DNA from: Bacteroidales bacterium
GTDB taxonomy: Bacteria > Bacteroidota > Bacteroidia > Bacteroidales > UBA7960
Length of the DNA stretch: 11,686 nt
Reading direction: 5' to 3'
Assembly (NCBI GenBank): GCA_003451785.1
Contig: DMJL01000144.1
Location: 1-11,686, forward strand
The first letter of the stretch is position 1, and every line of letters starts with the position of its first letter. The position numbers were made by a program, and so were the translations under genes. A model generated the notes under the pieces. It worked only from the letters and a program-made list of their open reading frames with translations, was not told where the DNA came from and did no database searches. Below are positions 1 to 6,835 of this stretch, piece by piece.

Positions 1-152
1 TGATTTACCAAAGTAGAATTATGGCAGTTTAATTTTAAATTGTTCTCATTGTTGATTTTTTAGGGCAATGGTTTTCGTTAGCGCATCTTCAACCTGTTTC
101 TTATTTCTCTACGAGCTTTCGACCGTTAATGTGGTTGTGCCACTTCCTGCTG

Positions 153-994
153 TTATTCTGCCCTAAGCAAAATTGGATTATTGCGCCGGCGCAGGTTTTC
201 TTCTATGCGTTCCGTATCTCTTTGAAAACTTTCATGCAGTGGTCTATTGGACGATAGAATAATGTTTATGGCATCACGCCTAAACTTTGATTGGGCTTAT
301 ATGAATTGGGCTTTTGTGGTTACTATTGCCGATGATTTTCTTCGCATATAAATAGTTTCGGTTGAGGGAGAAATGCTCTCGATCTCGAATACAAAGTGTT
401 TTCTGGTATCTTGGATTTTTAAAATCAGACCCGGCAAGCCTGAGAATTTATACGGGCCATCGCCATGGGGGATTTCTTGGGTGAACCAAGCCTCCCATTT
501 TCTACCTCCGAATTGCGTGGTAGCCTTCTGCATGCTATACCCCAAAATTTCGCCGGTTTCTTCAGTTAATCTACGTCGAATTTTTTCATTAGGAATCTTA
601 AAAACAAATAGATCAACGAAAACTCTATCAAAAATGGTCATTTGGTGAGTGAGAAAGTTTTTGTGGATTTGAAATTGGTGGAACCTCCTGATAATATTCT
701 GTTGGATCAGCAGTTGAAAAGTTATACTTGAGTTTTTTCTAAGAACCGAATCAACAAAATAAACCCCATACGGGATAAACAGACTATGCTTTTGACCTGA
801 TAGCAAAATCATATTTTCATTTCTTATGCGAAAGGGATTAAGCGAGTCCTTCTGGGATTTTAAGTTGTAAATAGCCATAAATATTGCCGGTTCAAGCTCC
901 TTAAACTGCCCATGAGCCATAAGTGCCGGAAGAAATAGAAGCCTACAGAGTGTAAATCGAAGAGATTTTGTGTTTTAGACTGCAGCTTTTTCAT
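153..994 (-). pseudogene. GLPGLI-family secreted protein, broken by a 5' frameshift and an internal stop
   Basis: This is a GLPGLI-family protein, a secreted or periplasmic family of unknown function that is frequent in Bacteroidota. The longest open piece is 297-920 (207 codons from an internal ATG). It carries the family signature: WEAWFTQEIP, then GPYKFSGLPGLIL at residues 155-167, then an EIESI strand. Two lesions are visible. First, the natural start looks like ATG at 994 (MKKLQSKT...), but the hydrophobic signal-peptide stretch LCRLLFLPALMAHGQF lies in another frame, which has a stop and no start codon before it, so an indel probably sits around 960-990. Second, a TAA at 297-299 ends the frame, yet the same frame stays open for 47 more codons (SKFRRDAINIILSS ... 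RRRNNPILLRAE) to a TAA at 153-155. NNPI-type ends are usual for this family. Joined up, the product would be about 280 residues, a normal family length. Sequencing error is the main alternative for either lesion. Family call is confident; pseudogene status is likely. Confidence 0.8.
290..313. repeat. 9-bp direct repeat with 15-bp period at the internal stop
   Basis: ATTGGGCTT occurs at 290-298 and 305-313. The premature TAA of the GLPGLI gene (minus strand, 297-299) lies at this repeat. Removing one 15-bp period would restore the reading TTKAQSKFRRDAI without a stop. The sequence between the copies is not itself duplicated, so a slippage or short-homology insertion is only an inference. Confidence 0.5.
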
Positions 995-1432
995 TAGATA
1001 ATTGGTTTTAAAAAATAATCTTGGCAATTACTTAAATGCTTCTTTCCCCTTGACAATGGTTTGCATTAACAAATTCGAGACCTTATTTCTTGTTTCTCCA
1101 TGTGCCTGTGTCCGTTTCATTCGTTGTTAATCTTTTTTTGATTTTTTCCGGCATTTCCCATCACTGCCAAAATTCTTACTGTTTCCGATTAAGGATGCTG
1201 TTTAGAAGTACCGTATCCCAAATGATAAACGGGCACAACACTGTAACGACCATTTAATTCCACAAGCAACCAATTTTTGTTTCCCTATTCAAATGCTTCA
1301 ACAGTAGTAAGCCGGTGATAGGGTGGCAGCCTATATTTTGAATTACATTGCTTGCCTTTTTTCAATCTTTCAGACGCACACAATGTTTTCAACAACTCAC
1401 TATTCTTAGTTTCAAGCCGGCGTTTCGGTTGG
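995..1432. other. Gap between the two secreted-protein genes, with degenerate coding traces
   Basis: No intact gene is visible. On the minus strand one frame reads from about 1432 through RLETKNSELLKTLCASERLK to a TAG at 1285-1287. It then stays open in the same frame (GNKNWLLVELNGRYSVVPVY, then HLGYGTSKQHP) to a TAA at 1189-1191. The second part has protein-like composition, so this may be a decayed gene with an in-frame stop, but I do not recognise the family. A separate 30-codon minus-strand frame (MKRTQAHGETRNKV... to a TAA near 1030) lies just upstream of the GLPGLI start and is not convincing alone. No promoter of the TAnnTTTG type was found on the minus strand ahead of the GLPGLI gene. 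Confidence 0.35.
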
Positions 1433-2032
1433 TTACGGTTCGCGGGAAACACGGTGCAACACAATATGATTGGGTAATGAAAATTCTTTATGCCAAACCT
1501 CGCCAGGTGTGATAACAATCCTTTTTATATTTCGCATACTCCACCTTGCCTTATTCAGATTTTCGTTTAACAATTCGAAACTACCTAAGGCAAATTTGTC
1601 CTTTACAAAATCATGAAATCCAACGCTCAATACTTTTAAACCATCATCGTCCATATCCGTACCCTTAAAACTTGGAAAGTGAGGGTCGGTTCTTTTGTTG
1701 AAATTACTTGATGCTGTCCTACCATTTACTATTAAACTGTAATTTCCTGTAATTGCATCATAGGAGAACATGTAAGGCTTCAATTCGGCTTGCGGAACAA
1801 ATTTGTATCTCATAAACTCTAAGGTAAAAATAGAATCGCCCGCCGCCGACATCCATCGCCAAGTACCTTCATAAACAATAAGCTCAGGTATTTTAAGGTA
1901 ATTGTCTCCCCGAAGATTTCCACGCTCAAAAGCGTTGGCTCGAGTTAGCACCCTGCCTTGGCCAGAAATTACCGATGAATGCAACAACATTAAACCAACG
2001 ATGATGATAAACCCTTTTTGCTTGGACTTCAT
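1433..2032 (-). CDS. Small secreted protein, DUF6705-like
   Basis: This encodes 199 residues with a clear N-terminal signal peptide (KQKGFIIIVGLMLLHSSVISG, likely cut before GQG near residue 25), so it is exported. The mature part has the pattern I associate with DUF6705 proteins of Bacteroidota: a YEGTWRWMSAAGDSIFTLEF opening near residues 54-73, a middle DAITGNYSLIVNGRT block near residues 92-106, and a closing EFSLPNHIVLHRV strand. Such proteins are small beta-rich secreted proteins of unknown function. No catalytic motif or lipobox cysteine is evident. It lies in the same orientation as the broken GLPGLI gene 440 bp downstream, so the two may be remains of a locus for surface or periplasmic proteins. 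The ATG at 2032 is directly followed by the signal peptide, which supports this start. A weak, one-base-short -7-like element (TATCTTGC on the minus strand, 2082-2089) lies upstream. The coding call is good; the family assignment is from memory of the motif pattern. Confidence 0.72.
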   Translation of the reverse strand: MKSKQKGFIIIVGLMLLHSSVISGQGRVLTRANAFERGNLRGDNYLKIPELIVYEGTWRWMSAAGDSIFTLEFMRYKFVPQAELKPYMFSYDAITGNYSLIVNGRTASSNFNKRTDPHFPSFKGTDMDDDGLKVLSVGFHDFVKDKFALGSFELLNENLNKARWSMRNIKRIVITPGEVWHKEFSLPNHIVLHRVSREP

Positions 2033-2258
2033 AATAAGGCTGATTTTGTTTTTGAAAAAATTGGTTCTGTATTAATAAATTGCAAGATATTCTGGTATTT
2101 ATTGCAATCCATTTTGTGGTCATATCTTTCTATCTGCGTAGTGTTGCATCTAAGCTAAATGGGAACACAATGAAACTTTTGAAATGCACCACACAGTATT
2201 AAAATCCTATCGGCTTTTCATTTCCCAGCTTTGGGAAAAATTTAAGGTATTTCACATT

Positions 2259-2360
2259 TTACAAGCTTCCACAGTTTATTTCAATAGAGCCTATTTTATG
2301 AACTACCAATTGCGCTAAGAATCCACCGGCTTTAATTTTTTCAATCGCCCCCATAACCAT
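2259..2360 (-). CDS. Possible 33-codon ORF or 3' remnant of a lost gene
   Basis: The minus strand reads MVMGAIEKIKAGGFLAQL, then VVHKIGSIEINCGSL, then TAA. The composition looks like a folded protein (an amphipathic helix followed by a strand), unlike the surrounding AT-rich non-coding sequence. Upstream the frame is open for only four more codons (YKGGT region) before a TAA, so if it is a gene end, the rest has been lost. I do not recognise a family. It could equally be chance. Confidence 0.22.
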   Translation of the reverse strand: MVMGAIEKIKAGGFLAQLVVHKIGSIEINCGSL

Positions 2361-2399
2361 CGTGCCGCCCTTGTATTAGATTATGGCTTTAGAAAATCG

Positions 2400-2430
2400 T
2401 TGTAGGAGCGACATTTTGTCGGTAATACAA
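2400..2430. repeat. Isolated REP-like hairpin
   Basis: An inner inverted repeat CGACA-TTT-TGTCG (2409-2421) sits inside an outer pair TTGTA (2400-2404) and TACAA (2426-2430). It resembles the short palindromic GTAGGAGCGACA-type units scattered in many bacterial genomes. No gene is adjacent, and no T tract follows, so it is not a typical terminator. Confidence 0.45.
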
Positions 2431-2785
2431 CAAAAAAGAGCTTAAATCATGATAACAGTGCTAAAAATAATTATAAATTTTTGAAAGTTTTAATGCCGTT
2501 GCTTACTATTTGAGAAATTTAACATCTATTATGAAATTTTATAAACCAACGCAGTGTGTATTCATTGAAAATTAACCCCGCATTCGGTAGAAAAGTGGAT
2601 CACCCACTTGAGAGATTATTGAAGAACTTTAGGGACTTCGAGGCTAATCTGTAAAACTTATTCATAGCCCAAATGTAGCCTATGGTTTCAAAAATGAGTA
2701 ATGTGGTTGAAACATCAGCCTCTTCTTGCACATATCATAGGGGGAATTAACCATTAGGGCTAAATTGTACATTCCGAACAGCTAA

Positions 2786-2987
2786 GTATCACGCATCTAC
2801 AAAAGCACCAGTCCTATAGAAAATCACAAACCATCGTACGACCTTTAAATTTTTTAGCGTAGCGAACGCCGTCTTGTCAGGATTTTTTCACAGCCTTGAT
2901 TTTTTCTCCACTTTTGATCAAGCAAAAGTGGAAAGAAAAATAAAGGGATTAAATGGGGTGGAATTACAAATTACACCCAGCGAAGGA
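2786..2987. repeat. Dispersed 200-bp element, copy A
   Basis: This stretch aligns along its whole length with 8282-8482, starting at GTATCACGCATCTAC and ending at CCCAGCGAAGGA. The two copies differ by scattered substitutions and are almost equal in length. The most conserved part includes GCGAACGCCGTCTTGTCAGG and a hairpin with arms CCACTTTTG (2908-2916) and CAAAAGTGG (2923-2931) around ATCAAG. The element is non-coding here: no copy carries a transposase. A similar repeat occurs in many Bacteroidota genomes to my recollection, where it often gives rise to spurious ORFs. Confidence 0.75.
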
Positions 2988-3030
2988 AATTAAATGGAGG
3001 TAGAATTACAAATTCCACCCATCGAAGGAA
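2948..3030. repeat. Tandem pair of about 41 bp
   Basis: ATTAAATGG-x-GGTxGAATTACAAATT-type units lie end to end at 2948-2988 and 2989-3030. Both end in a CGAAGGAA motif. Each contains a degenerate version of the palindrome GGGCGGAATTT-C-AAATTCCGCCC that is perfect near 8161 and 8452. The first unit is also the 3' end of dispersed element copy A, so the second unit looks like a local duplication of that end. Confidence 0.7.
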
Positions 3031-3044
3031 TCTATCATCACCCA

Positions 3045-3072
3045 ATAGCCCAAGGCTAAAACCGTGGGCTAT
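3045..3072. repeat. ATAGCCCA-type inverted repeat
   Basis: ATAGCCCAAGG (3045-3055) pairs with ACCGTGGGCTAT (3061-3072) with one mismatch. The right arm plus its flank (GGCTATGAAAGCAAATC) matches a module of repeat unit 2 at about 8051-8077 (TTGGCTATGAAGGCAAATC). The same repeat family is therefore present on both sides of the aro-usp-eamA block. Confidence 0.6.
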
Positions 3073-3196
3073 GAAAGCAAATCTCAAAAAAACCTCCATC
3101 CTTTGCCGATATTTTTTTAACCACTTTACTAAAGCCAATGTTAACAAATTGTTGTAAAGCGGTACTGCCAAATTCCGATCAAGTGCAATAAGTTGA

Positions 3197-3204
3197 TATA
3201 TTTG
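3197..3204 (+). promoter_or_regulatory. Probable aroB -7 element
   Basis: TATATTTG matches the Bacteroidota -7 consensus TAnnTTTG. It ends 15 nt before the ATG at 3220. No good TTTG was found at the -33 position. It supports the 3220 start over the TTG at 3193, which would lie upstream of the transcript. Confidence 0.5.
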
Positions 3205-3219
3205 TGGGAAATTTCTGTA

Positions 3220-4305
3220 ATGACTTTACAAGATAGCACGCTAAACCATCCTGTTTTTTACGATGAATCTGGTGCCCATCCTTTAGCTTTCTTTCTTGAG
3301 TACCATGTGAAGGGCAGTGAAAAAATTTTTGTGCTTGTGGATGAAAATACCCACGAGCATTGCTTGCCAAGTTTTACCGAAAAACTTCCTGAAGATTACC
3401 CAATCCATGTTATCGAAATGCCTGCCGGTGAGAAGCACAAATCGTTGGAAACCTGCCAACTTATTTGGGAGCAACTCACAAATGAATTTGCCGATCGCCG
3501 AAGTGTATTAATTAACCTCGGGGGTGGGGTAGTATGCGATGTGGGTGGATTCGCTGCGGCTGTGTATAAGCGTGGCATAAGATTTATTCATATTCCAACA
3601 ACACTCATGGCCATGGCCGATGCTAGTATTGGCGGAAAAACAGGAATTGACCTTCATGCACTAAAAAATATTGTGGGTACTTTCCAACAACCCATTGGGG
3701 TATTTGTGTATCCAGCTTTTTTGCAAACTTTACCCGAAAGGGAGTTGTTCAATGGATTTGCAGAAATGCTCAAACATGGAATAATTTTCGATTCTGCTTA
3801 TTTTTATCATCTGGCAAAAACCGGACCCAATACCCTGACAATAGACGACATTAGAATATCCGTTGAAATCAAGTCAGATATTGTCCAAAAAGATCCCAAA
3901 GAGCAAGGATTAAGAAAGATATTAAATTTCGGTCATACCATAGGTCATGCGCTCGAAACCCATTCCCTCCGAAACGATGCGCAACCACTGCTCCACGGCG
4001 AAGCAGTGATTTTGGGTATGATGGCTGAGCTACTTTTGAGTGAAAGAAAAAAATTAGCTATTCAGACGGATATTGATAGCCTACTCGCACATTTATTAGA
4101 CTATGTGGTATTGTACGATTTAAGCGATGCTTGTATAGATTCGGTCATTTCCCTTTGCGCCAACGACAAGAAAAGCATCAATGGAGTACCGGGATTCAGC
4201 CTAATGAGAAAACCCGGACAAATTGTGCCGGGAGTTGAGTGTAGTCTCCAAATGATTAGGGAATCAATGGTGGAACTAAGGTCTGTTCTGCTCGACAATC
4301 ATTAA
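3220..4305 (+). CDS. aroB: 3-dehydroquinate synthase
   Basis: AroB converts 3-deoxy-D-arabino-heptulosonate 7-phosphate to 3-dehydroquinate, the second step of the shikimate pathway, in the cytoplasm, using NAD+ and a divalent metal. The 361-residue product matches the usual family length of about 360. Visible motifs are the NAD-binding INLGGGVVCDVGGFAA (98-113), the following IPTTLMAMADASIGGKTGID (125-144), and the metal ligands Glu182 (FAEMLKH), His239 (NFGHTIGHALE) and His259 (LLHGEAV). All expected ligands are present. The ATG at 3220 is preferred. The frame extends upstream to a TTG at 3193, but nine extra residues (IYLWEISV...) are not family-like and the -7 element lies between the two. 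There is no Shine-Dalgarno site, as is usual in this phylum. The gene is followed after 7 bp by aroA in the same direction, so the two are very likely co-transcribed. Confidence 0.96.
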   Translation: MTLQDSTLNHPVFYDESGAHPLAFFLEYHVKGSEKIFVLVDENTHEHCLPSFTEKLPEDYPIHVIEMPAGEKHKSLETCQLIWEQLTNEFADRRSVLINLGGGVVCDVGGFAAAVYKRGIRFIHIPTTLMAMADASIGGKTGIDLHALKNIVGTFQQPIGVFVYPAFLQTLPERELFNGFAEMLKHGIIFDSAYFYHLAKTGPNTLTIDDIRISVEIKSDIVQKDPKEQGLRKILNFGHTIGHALETHSLRNDAQPLLHGEAVILGMMAELLLSERKKLAIQTDIDSLLAHLLDYVVLYDLSDACIDSVISLCANDKKSINGVPGFSLMRKPGQIVPGVECSLQMIRESMVELRSVLLDNH

Positions 4306-4312
4306 AAAAACC

Positions 4313-5566
4313 ATGTACGACCAAGTCATTATTGAAGCCCCTGCCAACAGATTGTTGCAAGGAATAGTCCATTTGCCTGCATCCAAGAGCCTATCCAACA
4401 GAGCGTTAATTCTACAAGCAATTAGTACCCAGCCAATAAGCATCGAAAACTTATCGGATGCAGAAGACACGCGGGTACTAAAAAATGCCTTGGAATCGGT
4501 GCATCGTGGTGAAGCCATTATTGATGTTGGACATGCCGGTACAGCCATGCGGTTTCTAACAGCTTATCTGGTTATACAAGAAGGCTCGTTTGAGCTAAAA
4601 GGCTCCAAACGAATGCACCAAAGACCCATAGCACCCTTGGTAGATGCACTCAGGCAATTGGGAGCTGAAATTCATTATCTGGGTCAAATTGGATTCCCCC
4701 CATTACTGATATCTGGAAAAAAACTCAAAGGCGGTAAAGTATCCATAGTTTCGGATATAAGCAGCCAGTTTATCAGCGCATTATTGCTCATAGCTCCGAC
4801 TTTGCCCAATGGATTGACTTTGGAAAAGCATGGCATACCAGCCTCACCAAGTTATGTAACCATGACTATGGGCCTTTTAAAAAAAGCAGGTATTTCTTGC
4901 AATTGGGCGGGTAATACCATAAGTATTGGAGCAGGCAATTTTAGTCCCACGAAAATCGTTATTGAGCCGGATTGGTCGTCGGCATCTTATTTTTATTCGG
5001 CCATCTTATTAGCCAAGGAAGGCGAGTTGTTTTTTCCCGGTTTACAGCAAGAAAGCCTGCAAGGCGATGCCATTTTGGCGCATTGGTTTAAAGAATTGGG
5101 GGTGCAAACGCATTTCAATTCAGAAGGTGCCCGAGTAACCAAAGTAGGTAACTTTCCAGCTTTTATGGATTTGAATTTTAAGAACCAACCCGATTTGGCC
5201 CAAACCATGGCAATGGCTTTTGCGGGTTGTGGTATTCAAGGTCAGTTTAAAGGATTGGAGACCCTGCCTCGGAAAGAAACAGACCGAATAAAAGCTTTGC
5301 TGCAAGAGTTACGGAAATTGGGATATGCCTTATCACAGTCAGACGAAGGTGCTTGGCAGTTGCGCAAATCCGCACAAATCAGCATGGAGCGTGTTCCTGT
5401 TTTTCAATCGTATGAGGATCATCGAATGGCCATGGCATGTGCGCCATTGGCACTTTGCACAGGCAAGGTATTGATTGAAGATCCTGAAGTAGTTGTAAAA
5501 TCTTATCCGAAATTTTGGGAAAATATGGCAAACATCGGATTTACCATAGATTACCAAAAAGGTTAA
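4313..5566 (+). CDS. aroA: 3-phosphoshikimate 1-carboxyvinyltransferase (EPSP synthase)
   Basis: AroA joins shikimate 3-phosphate and phosphoenolpyruvate to give EPSP, the sixth step of the shikimate pathway. The 417 residues span both domains. Recognisable active-site pieces are PASKSLSNR (Lys25, Ser26, Arg30), GHAGTAMRF (73-81, PEP loop), MHQRPI (Arg104), SDISSQF (147-153, shikimate-phosphate binding), QPDLAQT (Asp294, general base position), KETDRIK (Glu322, Arg325), EDHRMAM (His370, Arg371) and VVVKSYP (Lys396). None of the usual catalytic residues is missing. At the position of E. coli Pro101 the protein has Phe81, as I recall for related bacteria. The start follows the aroB stop by 7 nt inside an A-rich run. 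The stop overlaps the stop of the convergent usp gene, leaving no room for a separate terminator. Confidence 0.96.
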   Translation: MYDQVIIEAPANRLLQGIVHLPASKSLSNRALILQAISTQPISIENLSDAEDTRVLKNALESVHRGEAIIDVGHAGTAMRFLTAYLVIQEGSFELKGSKRMHQRPIAPLVDALRQLGAEIHYLGQIGFPPLLISGKKLKGGKVSIVSDISSQFISALLLIAPTLPNGLTLEKHGIPASPSYVTMTMGLLKKAGISCNWAGNTISIGAGNFSPTKIVIEPDWSSASYFYSAILLAKEGELFFPGLQQESLQGDAILAHWFKELGVQTHFNSEGARVTKVGNFPAFMDLNFKNQPDLAQTMAMAFAGCGIQGQFKGLETLPRKETDRIKALLQELRKLGYALSQSDEGAWQLRKSAQISMERVPVFQSYEDHRMAMACAPLALCTGKVLIEDPEVVVKSYPKFWENMANIGFTIDYQKG

Positions 5567-6462
5567 TTGATAAAATATTTTGAAGTAATTTTTCCGTTCA
5601 TCACACCAAGGGGATCTACAAAGGATCTAACCAAATGTTCTAATCTGTCCTCTAAGTCCTCGGTGGGCATTACGGTAAGTATCGGGGTATCGGCTTTATC
5701 TATAAGCAATTCTGTGGTATTTTGGCCAAAAATGTCTGGAATTCCACCATTTTTCTCGGCAACTATCATAATAAGATCTGCATCTATTTCTGCTGAATAA
5801 TCGATAATCGCATTGGCAAATCCTTTTTCTGGGTCAATACACAGTTTGGTTGAAACCTCGGCTCCCAAGGGTTTGAATAAATCGGAAACCTTCTTTAAGA
5901 GTGCCTTCTTCTTGATTACCAGTGCGGTATTATCCTTATCAAGGTAGCCGAATACATGGATTTTTGCACCGAAAAACTCAGCAAATTTAACACTGCAAAT
6001 TACTTTCTGAGTACTTTCTGATGTGAAATCAATGGGAAGTACAATATTTCGGTATCCATCGTGTGTATGATATTTTTTCACCAAAAGCACAGGTACATTC
6101 GAACTACAAACAACTTCATAGGCATAGCTACCCATGATATGCTGCACGCCCTTTTTACCATGAATTCCTATTACAATAAACTCCGACCGTAATCTGTCGG
6201 CAACTCTCGATATGGTGGTAAATATGGAACCTTCTTCTATGATGTATGAAACATCAACAGATACTTTTGATTTTATCCATTCAATAGTTACCGTAAGTTT
6301 CTTTTTAAGAATTATTTCTTTTGGCGTACCAAGTACTTTTTTTCCAACTACATGCAGCAAGACAATCTTTCTATCGAAGTTGGCGGCAATCTCAATAGCA
6401 TGATCTATCGCAAAATAGGCTACATCAGAAAAATCGGTGGGTACAAGTATAGTTTCTGCCAT
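5563..6462 (-). CDS. Universal stress protein with two UspA domains
   Basis: This is a 299-residue cytoplasmic tandem-UspA protein. Domain 1 (about 2-128) starts with ETILVPTDFSDVAYFAIDHA, the nucleotide-binding strand with Asp10, and ends with VIGIHGKKGVQHIMGSYAYE. That last piece is the ATP-binding loop in a GxxG-x8-GS form, one residue shorter than the classic GxxG-x9-G(S/T). Domain 2 (about 138-266) starts with RNIVLPIDFTSES. Its loop is degenerate (VAEKNGGIPDIFGQNTTELL) without GxxG, so it probably does not bind ATP in the usual way. Such proteins are linked to survival under starvation or other stress, but no specific role can be read here. The last 30 residues (EDLEDRLEHLV...KYFIN) extend beyond the second domain. 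The gene converges on aroA with a 4-bp stop overlap and is divergent from the EamA gene. The ATG at 6462 is directly followed by the first strand. Confidence 0.9.
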   Translation of the reverse strand: MAETILVPTDFSDVAYFAIDHAIEIAANFDRKIVLLHVVGKKVLGTPKEIILKKKLTVTIEWIKSKVSVDVSYIIEEGSIFTTISRVADRLRSEFIVIGIHGKKGVQHIMGSYAYEVVCSSNVPVLLVKKYHTHDGYRNIVLPIDFTSESTQKVICSVKFAEFFGAKIHVFGYLDKDNTALVIKKKALLKKVSDLFKPLGAEVSTKLCIDPEKGFANAIIDYSAEIDADLIMIVAEKNGGIPDIFGQNTTELLIDKADTPILTVMPTEDLEDRLEHLVRSFVDPLGVMNGKITSKYFIN

Positions 6463-6835
6463 AAAATGCTATGGTTTATTATTTTGTAATTGTTTACGGT
6501 ATAAAAATACTAAAATTTCATATATACAGCACATAAGGCGTACACTTTTATATCCTACCTTTTCAGAACTTGCCGCACGATTTGGTTTTTGAATACTTAA
6601 GCCAACTGTGGAGCTTTTATCCAATCGGATTCGGATGTTCATTTTTTGCAAAGAAAAAGCAAATTTTACAAAATATTGAGCCTACAATGTAGCTGTTTGG
6701 GAACGCAATTATACAGCGTTAAAGTGCTTATTGCTGATATTCATATATTTAGCAAAATGTTTCGTAAATGCAAAATAATTCCATTTGATTTAATCTCAAC
6801 ACAATAGCCTTTTGGCTACTTTTGCTCAAAAAAAA
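6463..6835. other. Divergent intergenic region, usp and EamA gene
   Basis: The region is AT-rich and holds the 5' ends of both genes. On the plus strand there is a -7 element at 6817-6824. On the minus strand I found no clear TAnnTTTG core for the usp gene. A minus-strand frame of 60 codons (6469-6651) has no family resemblance and is taken as chance. No repeat of the kind flanking this block is present. Confidence 0.5.
6817..6824 (+). promoter_or_regulatory. Probable EamA gene -7 element
   Basis: TACTTTTG matches TAnnTTTG and is followed by GCTCAAAAAAAA and a TTG start at 6836. No TTTG lies at the expected -33 spacing; the nearest is 29 nt upstream (6784-6787). It overlaps the alternative TTG start at 6812, which argues against that start. 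Confidence 0.45.

Larger units (their letters stand above)
2033..3219. other. Long gene-poor stretch with repeats, upstream of aroB
   Basis: No convincing gene is present in these 1.2 kb. From 2033 to 2785 I see AT-rich sequence with one small protein-like frame (2259-2360) and one isolated hairpin (2400-2430). From 2786 to 3072 the sequence is almost entirely repeat modules: a copy of a 200-bp dispersed element, a tandem pair of about 41 bp, and an ATAGCCCA-type inverted repeat. The last 150 bp lead into the aroB promoter. A minus-strand frame of 66 codons at 2971-3171 reads through the tandem repeats and is not a gene. Confidence 0.6.

Noticed and set aside
46..152. Short minus-strand frame after the GLPGLI gene (GSGTTTLTVESS, stop, RNKKQVEDALTKTIALKN)
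   Set aside because: It is about 35 codons with an internal TAG and no start or known motif. It is too short to separate from chance at the window edge.
1285..1518. 77-codon minus-strand ORF starting inside the DUF6705-like gene
   Set aside because: The first third is an out-of-frame reading of the real gene. Only the part below 1432 is treated, as a possible degenerate trace.
2971..3171. 66-codon minus-strand ORF
   Set aside because: Its end contains FLRWV twice because it translates the 41-bp tandem pair, and it has no family features. It is a repeat artefact.
3193..3219. Upstream TTG start for aroB
   Set aside because: It would place the start codon ahead of the TATATTTG promoter core and add nine residues not seen in the family.
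6469..6651. 60-codon minus-strand ORF between the usp and EamA genes
   Set aside because: Its composition is not protein-like, it has no promoter or family signal, and it occupies the divergent promoter region.
6463..6835. Riboswitch or attenuator ahead of the transporter
   Set aside because: No conserved aptamer-like structure is visible, and the inferred mRNA leader is only a few bases long.
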